64,000 bases of DNA from Gallalistipes aquisgranensis. Lineage in GTDB: Bacteria > Bacteroidota > Bacteroidia > Bacteroidales > Rikenellaceae. The notes beneath the pieces were generated by a model. That model worked only from the letters and a program-made list of their open reading frames with translations, was not told where the DNA came from and made no database searches. The stretch spans positions 1,116,001 to 1,180,000 of the forward strand of contig NZ_JADCJY010000001.1 in NCBI RefSeq assembly GCF_014982715.1. The letters are read 5' to 3'. Shown piece after piece: positions 53,126-60,998 of this stretch; the stretch's first letter is position 1; each line of letters opens with the position of its first letter. Position numbers and translations under genes: made by a program.

Positions 53126-54136
53126 ATGAAAAGAACGATAAGCAACATATTCTACGGCGCGATGCTTCTGCTCGGAACTTTGGCGGGCGTCTCGTGCGAC
53201 GAATGGACAGAGAACGAGAAGATCGGGATTTCGGAACCTGTTTTCGGCGAAGGAAATCCGGAACAGTATGCCCGTTATCTCTCATCGCTGCGTGCATATA
53301 AAAGCAGTGACCACCAACGGATGATCGTCTGGTTCGACAATTCGGACAAGCATCCCGTCAGCAGAGGCGGCTTTTTTGCCGACGTACCCGACAGTGTGGA
53401 CATCGTGGCACTGACGGCCGAAGGACGCCTTACGGCAGAGGAACTCGAACAGGTCGGAGCACTCCGTGAAAAGGGCACGAAAGTGATCGGTGCCTTCAAC
53501 TGCGAAAACGTGCTGGCGCGCAATGACGGCACACAGAAACCGGAGGAGCTGCTCGCCTTCGCCCTGGCCGAGCGCATGGGGCAGATCGAGGCAGACGGCC
53601 TCGATGGCATTACCCTCTGTTACGAACCTACCGACCCGGCCTTTGCCACCGAAGAGGAACTTCTGGCACAGCAGGCTCTTGACGCTGTAATAACCCAGGC
53701 ACTCACCGGATGGCGCGAAAAACATCCCGAAGGACTCATTCTCTTCGAGGGAAATCCTCAGTATCTGAGCGACAGGTCTGCGGTAACGGCTTGCGACTAC
53801 CTCGTGGTTCGTTGTCTCGATGCCGAATCGGTATATGATTTCGGCATCCGTGCACGCCGCATGTGTGCAGCCGAAGGAATTCCCTCCGACCGCTTCTTGT
53901 GGCTCGTCTCCGCCGTACCGCCAACGGCGACCGACGACACGGGATACCTGGCCGATGCTTCGGGCGTTTCAGTGCGTGCTGTCGGAGCTCTAGCCGAATG
54001 GCTCCTTCTGCCGGAAGATATCGGCAAGGCCGGAGTGGGTATCATGGACGTGCAGTATGACTACTACAACTCTGCAATGATCTACTATTATACGAAGGAA
54101 GCTATCGAAGTGCTCAATCCTTCTCCTAAAAATTAA
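53126..54136 (+). CDS. GH18-like surface lipoprotein without catalytic aspartates
   Basis: A 336-residue lipoprotein with lipobox Cys24 (LAGVSC). It has a GH18 TIM-barrel layout (RMIVWFDNSDKHP, VDIVALTAEGRLTAEELEQV, GTKVIGAFNCEN), but the catalytic DxxDxDxE reads D160-G-I-T-L-C-Y-E167, so the second and third aspartates are Thr163 and Cys165 while Glu167 remains. The known B. thetaiotaomicron N-glycan loci contain GH18-like surface glycan-binding proteins that no longer cleave; I read this as that class. It lies 15 bases after susD. Confidence 0.85.
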   Translation: MKRTISNIFYGAMLLLGTLAGVSCDEWTENEKIGISEPVFGEGNPEQYARYLSSLRAYKSSDHQRMIVWFDNSDKHPVSRGGFFADVPDSVDIVALTAEGRLTAEELEQVGALREKGTKVIGAFNCENVLARNDGTQKPEELLAFALAERMGQIEADGLDGITLCYEPTDPAFATEEELLAQQALDAVITQALTGWREKHPEGLILFEGNPQYLSDRSAVTACDYLVVRCLDAESVYDFGIRARRMCAAEGIPSDRFLWLVSAVPPTATDDTGYLADASGVSVRAVGALAEWLLLPEDIGKAGVGIMDVQYDYYNSAMIYYYTKEAIEVLNPSPKN

Positions 54137-54142
54137 ACGGAT

Positions 54143-55375
54143 ATGAAAAGATTCCATACAGTTCTCCTGTTGTCGGTCTGGGCATTGACGGCGATGACGG
54201 GATGCGATAAGAAACCGGCTCCATACGGAGACTTCGACAACAAGGTATTCATCGACCAAAACACGAACGTGGCGACGCTGCTCGTCAAACAGAACACCGA
54301 ATCGGACGAGCGTTCGTTCCATGCAGCGACACCCAAACCCGTTGACAAAGAGATCGGCCTGCTCTTCGATGCCGATGCCGGCCGGGTGGCGGATTACAAC
54401 CGCATAGCGGGTGAAGAGGCCGCGATATTGCCTGAGAACTATTACGAGATAGTGGGCGGCCAGACCTCCATTCCGGCCGGAACGAACCGTTCAGCCGATG
54501 TGACGGTGCGTTTCCACAATCTCGGCGAACTCGATACCGAAGCACTGCACGTGCTTCCCGTCACACTCCAAAAAGCCGACGGGATGGCGATGCTCGAAAG
54601 TGCCCGCACGATCTACTATGTGCTGCGCGGTGCGGCTCTCATCAATGTCGTGGCGGACCTCCAGGAGAGTAACTACATAGCCTTCGACAAAGTGCTCGAT
54701 GGCGAGAGCGCATCGTGCGGAGTGCTCAACGGACTGAACGCCATAACGATGGAAGCACTTATACGGTGCAGCGACTACGTACTCGAACCCGGCATCAAAA
54801 CGGTAATGGGTATCGAAGGACACTGCCTCATCCGCATCAGCGACGATGGGCTGGAGCCGAACCAGCTTCAGGTCGTCATGCCCAGCGCCTCTGCCACAGC
54901 CAACTTTACGGACAAGGCTACGTGTCTTATCCCGGCGAACGAGTGGACCCATATCGCCGTGACATGCGACGTATCTACAGGACGCCTGGTCGTCTACATC
55001 AACGGCGAAGTAGCCCTCGACAAGAGCGGCAACTCGTTTCTTTCCATCAATTTCGGACAGCCGAGAATCGATACGCAGCAGCAAAAGCATTTCTTCAACA
55101 TCGGCTACTCGTACACGGCCGGACGCGAGCTTCACGGCGAAATCTGCGAGGCACGTATCTGGAATATCGTGCGTACGCAGGAACAGATCGCGGCGAACGT
55201 TTATGAAGTCGATCCCGGGAGCGAAGGTCTTGTAGCCTACTGGAAGTTCGACGAAGGATCGGGCGAAACCATCCGCGACCATACGGGTAACAACAATAAC
55301 GGCACGGCGCACGAAAAGCTCAAGTGGAATCCTGTATCGCTGCCCGAAGCCCCGTCTGCCGGGGCGATCAACTAA
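54143..55375 (+). CDS. DUF1735 and LamG-domain lipoprotein
   Basis: A 410-residue lipoprotein with lipobox Cys20 (ALTAMTGC). Residues about 25-165 are a DUF1735-type domain (FHNLGELDTEALHVLPVTLQ). Residues about 180-400 are a concanavalin-like LamG_3 domain (NAITMEALIRCSDYVLEPGIKTVMGIEG, ANEWTHIAVTCDVSTGRLVVYINGEV, ICEARIWNIVRTQEQI). It probably binds glycan at the cell surface as the SusE/F equivalent. It is six bases after the GH18-like gene, in the same operon. Confidence 0.88.
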   Translation: MKRFHTVLLLSVWALTAMTGCDKKPAPYGDFDNKVFIDQNTNVATLLVKQNTESDERSFHAATPKPVDKEIGLLFDADAGRVADYNRIAGEEAAILPENYYEIVGGQTSIPAGTNRSADVTVRFHNLGELDTEALHVLPVTLQKADGMAMLESARTIYYVLRGAALINVVADLQESNYIAFDKVLDGESASCGVLNGLNAITMEALIRCSDYVLEPGIKTVMGIEGHCLIRISDDGLEPNQLQVVMPSASATANFTDKATCLIPANEWTHIAVTCDVSTGRLVVYINGEVALDKSGNSFLSINFGQPRIDTQQQKHFFNIGYSYTAGRELHGEICEARIWNIVRTQEQIAANVYEVDPGSEGLVAYWKFDEGSGETIRDHTGNNNNGTAHEKLKWNPVSLPEAPSAGAIN

Positions 55376-55399
55376 TCGATGATTCAAAAAAGATTCGCT

Positions 55400-56800
55400 A
55401 TGAATTACACAAGAAATATTGCAAAGAGTCTTACGGCTGGACTTTCAGCGTTGGTTTTGATCTCGTGTACGGAGGACGACATCCGTCCCAACGGAATCGA
55501 CGAGGGACGCATCGAGACGGTCAGCGAGTGTTTCTGTTCGGTATACAATCCGCAAGGCGGAGCCGGTGCGACGCTGCGGCTTTATGACGAGCCCGTCTGG
55601 GGCGAGGTATACGTGACCCTGGGCTCCGCTGCCGGGAAAGCCGTCGACCTGAAATTCGTGTATGACGCAGAGGTCCTGAACGAATATAACGAAGCCAACG
55701 GAACATCCTTCGGGGCCGTTCCGCAGGCGAATGTCGATCTGGAGGCCGACGGCGCCTTGCTGGTCGGGCCCCAAAGCGTGAAATCCGATCCGCTGCGTGT
55801 CGGTATAACCCCCGGCGGCACCCTCGCAGAAGGTGAAACCTACGCCGTGCCGCTGAGACTCGTCTCAGAAACCGAAGGGGTCGGGGTGTCGGCCTCCCAG
55901 GGAACCTACATTTTCTGGGTACAGGTACAGGGGAAACGGCCCTCGACGGACAAGGGAACGGGGATGATTACCGTCTGCTATGTCGAAGTGAATGACAACA
56001 ACCCCCTCAATGCGTTGGAATGGACTTGCAAACGGAGCGGGAAACCGCTTATCGACATAGTCAACATCTTCGCAGCCAATATCAACTGGATCGAAGAGGA
56101 ACGGCGTGTGGGCGTCACGTTGAATCCCAACGTGCGCCACCTTCTCGACAACCGTGCCATCTACCTCGCTCCGCTGCAGGAGGCCGGCATCCGGGTCTGC
56201 CTGACGATTCTGGGCAATGGCGACGGCTCGGGCGTAGCCAATCTGTCGGATGAGGCGGCACGTGCTTTCGCACACGATTTACGTACGATCGTCGATACTT
56301 ACGGGCTCGACGGGGTCGATTTCGACGACGAGTATTCGAAATACGAAGAACATAAGGACAACCTGTGGCCCGGATGCGTGCAATACGGCCCCGATCCTTA
56401 TGCACGCCTGCTTTACGAGGTAAAAATGGCGATGCCCGACAAGTTGGTGATGCTTTACCAGATCGGACAGGCCAATTACGGATTCAAAAAGGCTGTCGAA
56501 GGGGTCCGGCCCGGAGACTTTATCGACTATGTTTACAGCGATTACGGTGCCTTGTGGAGTACGCTGCCTCATCTCGGGTTGTCGCGCCGCCAGGTGGGTG
56601 AAGGATCGCTCGACATGACCTATGGATACGAATCTTCTCCCGAAAACCTGCAGTACAACCGGCGGATGGGCAACGGCGTTCAGATGGTCTATAACCTCAA
56701 GCCGGGCAACGGACAGATGACTCCGCTGAACGATGTGGCAAAATATATCTATGACGACGAAGCCCTGTGGTCGGGTATCAGACATGAAAAAGACTGGTAG
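55400..56800 (+). CDS. GH18 endo-beta-N-acetylglucosaminidase
   Basis: About 466 residues from MNYTRNIAKS; an in-frame ATG at 55379 gives seven more. Lipobox Cys23 (VLISC) indicates a lipoprotein. Residues about 40-170 form a DUF1735-type domain (CSVYNPQGGAGATLRLYDEPVW). The GH18 barrel begins near residue 188 (GMITVCYVEVNDNNPLNAL), and the intact catalytic motif is DGVDFDDE at residues 304-311 (Glu311 as acid). The DGVDFDDEY form is that of Endo-H/ENGase enzymes, which cut between the two core GlcNAc of N-glycans. It is the likely surface enzyme that starts degradation. Confidence 0.92.
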   Translation: MNYTRNIAKSLTAGLSALVLISCTEDDIRPNGIDEGRIETVSECFCSVYNPQGGAGATLRLYDEPVWGEVYVTLGSAAGKAVDLKFVYDAEVLNEYNEANGTSFGAVPQANVDLEADGALLVGPQSVKSDPLRVGITPGGTLAEGETYAVPLRLVSETEGVGVSASQGTYIFWVQVQGKRPSTDKGTGMITVCYVEVNDNNPLNALEWTCKRSGKPLIDIVNIFAANINWIEEERRVGVTLNPNVRHLLDNRAIYLAPLQEAGIRVCLTILGNGDGSGVANLSDEAARAFAHDLRTIVDTYGLDGVDFDDEYSKYEEHKDNLWPGCVQYGPDPYARLLYEVKMAMPDKLVMLYQIGQANYGFKKAVEGVRPGDFIDYVYSDYGALWSTLPHLGLSRRQVGEGSLDMTYGYESSPENLQYNRRMGNGVQMVYNLKPGNGQMTPLNDVAKYIYDDEALWSGIRHEKDW

Positions 56801-56857
56801 CCGGAGTTCGGTATTACAGGGGACAAAGTGTAGTATTTCTAATATGAAAACGCAATT

Positions 56858-58399
56858 ATGAAAAAGATATTATGGATGCTCGTCGCGGTTGCGGCTTTCG
56901 CCGGCTGCGACGATGACGGCGATGCAACATCTCCCGCCTCCGCGGAGACGCTTCAGCTCTCTGCCGAAACGCTCGCGTTCGACGCCGACGGTGCGGCTCT
57001 GTCGGACGGGACGAATCAGGTGACTGTTTCCAGCAGTGCCCGCTGGCGGCTCGGCGGACGCCAACAGTGGTGTACTCCCTCTGCCTCGGAAGGCAACGGA
57101 GGGGAAACGGTATCCTTCACGGTCGAACCGAATCCGGACCAGCAGATGCGCAAAGTCCGTTTCACTTTCATGTGCGGCAGCGAAGAGCGTTATCTGACCG
57201 TCACGCAGGAAGGCGGTTCGGTGCTCGACATGGATTGCGACAGCTATGAGTTGCCGGCAGAGGGCGGTGAATTCCGTCTCCGCGTCGAATCCACGGGAAA
57301 TACTTCCTGCCGTTTCGAAGAGGAGACACCCTGGATACATCGCGTTGAAACACGTTCCGCGCTCTCGTTTTTCTACTTCACGGTAGATGCCAACACGACA
57401 GGTCTTACCCGTGACGCGAAGCTCTTCGTGACCAATACGGACGGCGACGAGCGGGAGGTGACGATACGGCAGGAACGGAACCTGCTGCTTGAAGTCGGCG
57501 AAACGTCGTTCAACGTACCCGTAGAAGGGGATGAAATACGTGTGACCGTACGCAGCAACCTGCCTTTCCGGGCAGAACCTTCAGTTGACTGGATCACGTT
57601 GCAAACGCCGGCTACCCCGTCAGAGGAGTTGCAGGAACAAGAGCTCGTCTTCAAGGTCGAAGCCACGGAAGAGCCTTTCCGTTCGGGATTCATACACTTC
57701 TTGACGGATGCACCGTCGTTGTCTGCCGAGGTGTCTGTCATACAGGGCGAAAGGCCGAAAGGAACTGAATTCCCGGACGAGAAGTTCCGGCAGATTCTGG
57801 TAGACGCCGGTTATATCACCGTACTCGACGGGGCCGAATGCCTCCTGACGGAAACGGGCAAGGCCGCCACGCAGCTGCCCGATCTTTACCAGAAAGGCAT
57901 TGTATCGCTGAAGGGCATAGAGGCATTCACCAACCTTACGACCCTCGAGCCAAACGGAATTTCACAAAATCTGATCCGGGAACTCGACCTGAGCGGCAAT
58001 ACGAAACTGACAACCATCGCTTGGGAGAGTATGATATCCGGATGGCGTTCATATCTGAGTGGAGCTCCGCTGGAAGTGCTGAAACTGGGAGATGCTCCTA
58101 TCACAGAGGGACGGGTCGTACTTTCCAAACTTTACTGCTCGAGTCCTTACGAGGCAGCCGAATCTTTGACTGTATCGGGCAATACGGTGAAGATTATCGA
58201 AGTGACATTGGATTCGTACGACCGGGTTCAGTGGCTTGACATTACGGGGTGCCCGGCCATCCAGAGCGTCAGTCTGAACAGCTACTATCTCAAAACGCTC
58301 TATGTCACGGCTGAACAGAAAAGTGCGATCGACGCGAAGCGGATAACGATTACCGACTCGAATTATCCTGTTTCGCAGCTGAAAATCGAAGTCCGCTGA
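56858..58399 (+). CDS. BACON-domain lipoprotein with C-terminal LRR-like part
   Basis: A 513-residue lipoprotein with lipobox Cys16 (FAGCDDDGD). It has three BACON-like domains in a row (about 30-120, 121-210, 211-300; for example VTVSSSARWRLGGRQQWCTPSA with VSFTVEPNPDQQMRKVRFTF, and VTVRSNLPFRAEPSVDWITLQ). A leucine-rich region follows (IVSLKGIEAFTNLTTLEPN, IRELDLSGNTKLTTI, VQWLDITGCPAIQSVSLNSY). BACON domains probably act as spacers or bind mucin-type glycans. It is last before a strong terminator. Confidence 0.87.
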   Translation: MKKILWMLVAVAAFAGCDDDGDATSPASAETLQLSAETLAFDADGAALSDGTNQVTVSSSARWRLGGRQQWCTPSASEGNGGETVSFTVEPNPDQQMRKVRFTFMCGSEERYLTVTQEGGSVLDMDCDSYELPAEGGEFRLRVESTGNTSCRFEEETPWIHRVETRSALSFFYFTVDANTTGLTRDAKLFVTNTDGDEREVTIRQERNLLLEVGETSFNVPVEGDEIRVTVRSNLPFRAEPSVDWITLQTPATPSEELQEQELVFKVEATEEPFRSGFIHFLTDAPSLSAEVSVIQGERPKGTEFPDEKFRQILVDAGYITVLDGAECLLTETGKAATQLPDLYQKGIVSLKGIEAFTNLTTLEPNGISQNLIRELDLSGNTKLTTIAWESMISGWRSYLSGAPLEVLKLGDAPITEGRVVLSKLYCSSPYEAAESLTVSGNTVKIIEVTLDSYDRVQWLDITGCPAIQSVSLNSYYLKTLYVTAEQKSAIDAKRITITDSNYPVSQLKIEVR

Positions 58400-58472
58400 A
58401 ACTGCGGAGCTATTCCCTACCCGATGTGTCCCGAAAGCAGAAATGTTCTCAGACAGATCCGATAGTAAGATT

Positions 58473-58512
58473 TCGCCCTCATCGGAAATTGCTCCGATGA
58501 GGGCGATTTTTG
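58473..58512 (+). terminator. Strong intrinsic terminator within the PUL
   Basis: A 14-bp perfect hairpin (TCGCCCTCATCGGA, loop AATTGC, TCCGATGAGGGCGA) followed by TTTTTG. It separates the surface-protein operon (susC to BACON) from the importer and enzyme operon. Confidence 0.85.
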
Positions 58513-58591
58513 TATCTATAACCGGTATTTATGAATACAGGAGCATGAAACGTCGGCGCCTGTCTTTCAATTTTGATAGTATCCTTATTGT

Positions 58592-59890
58592 ATGAAACGA
58601 TCTGAGGCACTTCGGACCTCACCTCTCACGTGGGTGCCTACGCTCTATTTTGCCATGGGTCTGCCTTTCGTGGTGTTGAACATGGTCTCGGCCGTGCTGT
58701 TCAAGGACCTGGGCGTCTCGGACACCGAGATCGCATTCTGGACCTCTCTGATCATGTGGCCGTGGACGATAAAATTCCTCTGGAGCCCTTTTCTGGAGTT
58801 GTTCCGCACGAAAAAATTCTGGGTCGTGGCGACTCAGCTCCTGAGCGGCACGATGTTCGGCTGTGCGGCACTGGCTCTCCATCTGCCGGCATTCTTCGCC
58901 GTGACGGTGGCGCTCTTCGCCGTGGCTGCCTTCAGCGGCGCGACACACGATATCGCCGCCGACGGCGTCTACATGGCCGAACTATCGACCTCCGACCAGG
59001 CGAAATACATCGGCTGGCAGGGTGCGTTCTACAACCTGGCGAAACTGGTTGCCACGGGCGGACTGGTGTGGCTGGCAGGATGGCTCTGCGAAAATTTTTC
59101 GGAGGAAGGCGCCTCGGCTTACGATGCCTCGGTGCGTTCGTGGACGGCGGTACTCGTCATCCTGTGCGCCGCGCTCGTCGCACTGGGATGTTACCACAGC
59201 CGGGTACTGCCATCGGGCGGCGGTGCAGGCGGACATTCGCCCGGCGAGGGGCTGCGCGGCCTTCGGGAAGTGACCGCGGCCTTCTTCGCCAAACGGCATA
59301 TCTGGTATTACATCGCCTTCATCATCCTCTACCGGTTGGGCGAAGGTTTCGTGATGAAGATCGTGCCGCTGTTCCTCAAGGCCGATACCGCATCGGGCGG
59401 TCTGGGCCTGACGAACCGGCAGATCGGATTGTACTACGGCACGTTCGGCGCCGGGGCGTTTCTTCTGGGATCGTTGCTCGCCGGATACTACATCGCAGGC
59501 CGCGGCCTGCGGCGGACGCTGTTCACGCTGTGCTGCATTTTCAACATTCCGTTCGCGGTCTATGCGCTTCTGGCGTGGTTCCAGCCGCAGTCGATGTGGC
59601 TCGTGGGCGGGGGAATCGTCGTGGAATATTTCGGCTACGGCTTCGGCTTCGTGGGTCTCACGCTCTTCATGATGCAACAAGTGGCGCCCGGACGGCACCA
59701 GATGGCCCATTACGCCTTCGCCTCGGGCATCATGAACCTTTCGGTCATGCTGACGGGCATGGTCTCGGGCTTTCTGAGCGATGCGCTGGGCTACCGGATG
59801 TTCTTCGTCACCGTGATGCTGGCCACGGTCCCTGCATTCGTGATAACACGGTTCGTACCTTTCACTCATAATGACAAACCGAACAACTGA
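58592..59890 (+). CDS. MFS transporter, putative Man-GlcNAc importer
   Basis: A 432-residue inner-membrane protein with 12 predicted helices, beginning WVPTLYFAMGLPFVVLNMVSAVLF. The GATHDIAADG segment and overall pattern resemble AmpG-like members of the major facilitator superfamily. Placed directly before GH130 (six-base gap) it should bring the disaccharide Man-beta-1,4-GlcNAc into the cytoplasm; this role is inferred from context and from N-glycan loci of Bacteroides. It is first gene after the terminator, so a new transcript starts in 58513-58591. Confidence 0.88.
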   Translation: MKRSEALRTSPLTWVPTLYFAMGLPFVVLNMVSAVLFKDLGVSDTEIAFWTSLIMWPWTIKFLWSPFLELFRTKKFWVVATQLLSGTMFGCAALALHLPAFFAVTVALFAVAAFSGATHDIAADGVYMAELSTSDQAKYIGWQGAFYNLAKLVATGGLVWLAGWLCENFSEEGASAYDASVRSWTAVLVILCAALVALGCYHSRVLPSGGGAGGHSPGEGLRGLREVTAAFFAKRHIWYYIAFIILYRLGEGFVMKIVPLFLKADTASGGLGLTNRQIGLYYGTFGAGAFLLGSLLAGYYIAGRGLRRTLFTLCCIFNIPFAVYALLAWFQPQSMWLVGGGIVVEYFGYGFGFVGLTLFMMQQVAPGRHQMAHYAFASGIMNLSVMLTGMVSGFLSDALGYRMFFVTVMLATVPAFVITRFVPFTHNDKPNN

Positions 59891-59896
59891 CAATTT

Positions 59897-60904
59897 ATGA
59901 AAAACCTGAAAATCACAGGTCCGGCGCTGCCGGACATACCGTGGGAAGAACGTCCCGCGGGTTCGAACGAGGTGCTTTGGCGTTACAGTGCCAATCCGAT
60001 CATCGGGCGTCACGCGCTTTCGACCTCGAACTCGATCTTCAATTCGGCCGTCGTGCCGTTCAAGAACGGAAAGTACAATTACGCAGGCGTCTTCCGCTGC
60101 GACGATACGAACCGCCGTATGCGCATTCATGTCGGCTTCTCGGTCGACGGAGTGAAGTGGGAGATCGACGAGGCCGACTTCCGTCTGAAGGGTGCCGATC
60201 CCGAAATCGCCGAATGGGTCTATGGCTACGATCCGCGCGTGGCGAAGATCGACGACAGGTATTACGTAACGTGGTGCAACGGGTACCACGGTCCGACGAT
60301 CGGCGTCGCGTGGACCGAAGACTTCAGGACCTTTCACCAGTTGGAGAACGCCTTCCTGCCCTATAACCGCAACGGCGTGTTGTTCCCGCGCAGGATCGGG
60401 GGCAGGTTCGCTATGCTCTCGCGTCCGAGCGACACGGGCCATACGCCCTGCGGGGACATCTTCTACTCCGAGTCGCCCGACCTCTGCTACTGGGGCCGCC
60501 ACCGGCACGTCATGTCGCCCGCCGCGTTCGAGGTATCTGCCTGGCAGTGCATGAAAATAGGTGCGGGACCGGTGCCGATCGAGACGAGCGAGGGGTGGCT
60601 GCTGTTCTATCACGGCGTGCTGCGCTCGTGCAACGGCTACGTCTACGCCTTCGGTTCGGCGTTGCTGGACCTCGACGAACCGTGGCGGGTAACGGCCCGC
60701 AGCGGACCCTATCTGATCTCTCCGCGCGAGTCTTACGAATGCACGGGCGACGTGCCGAACGTAACGTTCCCCTGCGCCGCACTGCACGATCCGGCGACAG
60801 GACGCGTGGCGGTCTACTACGGCTGTGCCGACACGGTGACGGGGCTGGCTTTCGGATATATTCCCGAAATCATCGAGTTTACGAAACGTCATAGCATTTT
60901 GTAA
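59897..60904 (+). CDS. GH130 beta-mannoside phosphorylase
   Basis: A 335-residue five-bladed propeller enzyme of GH130. The segment YGYDPRV (Asp112) contains the conserved general-acid Asp of the family, and [26 protein letters not shown] and [16 protein letters not shown] are present, the last with phosphate-binding basic residues. The most likely reaction is phosphorolysis of Man-beta-1,4-GlcNAc to mannose-1-phosphate and GlcNAc (subfamily 2 type). There is no signal peptide, so it is cytosolic. The context of ENGase and GH92 supports N-glycan breakdown. Confidence 0.93.
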   Translation: MKNLKITGPALPDIPWEERPAGSNEVLWRYSANPIIGRHALSTSNSIFNSAVVPFKNGKYNYAGVFRCDDTNRRMRIHVGFSVDGVKWEIDEADFRLKGADPEIAEWVYGYDPRVAKIDDRYYVTWCNGYHGPTIGVAWTEDFRTFHQLENAFLPYNRNGVLFPRRIGGRFAMLSRPSDTGHTPCGDIFYSESPDLCYWGRHRHVMSPAAFEVSAWQCMKIGAGPVPIETSEGWLLFYHGVLRSCNGYVYAFGSALLDLDEPWRVTARSGPYLISPRESYECTGDVPNVTFPCAALHDPATGRVAVYYGCADTVTGLAFGYIPEIIEFTKRHSIL

Positions 60905-60998
60905 CATTTACAGCCATGATACCCGGACGGCCGCTCCCCCGACATAGGCGGCACGGCCAGGGTGTCCGGCACCGACCTAAACTACCGACCAGTCATTT

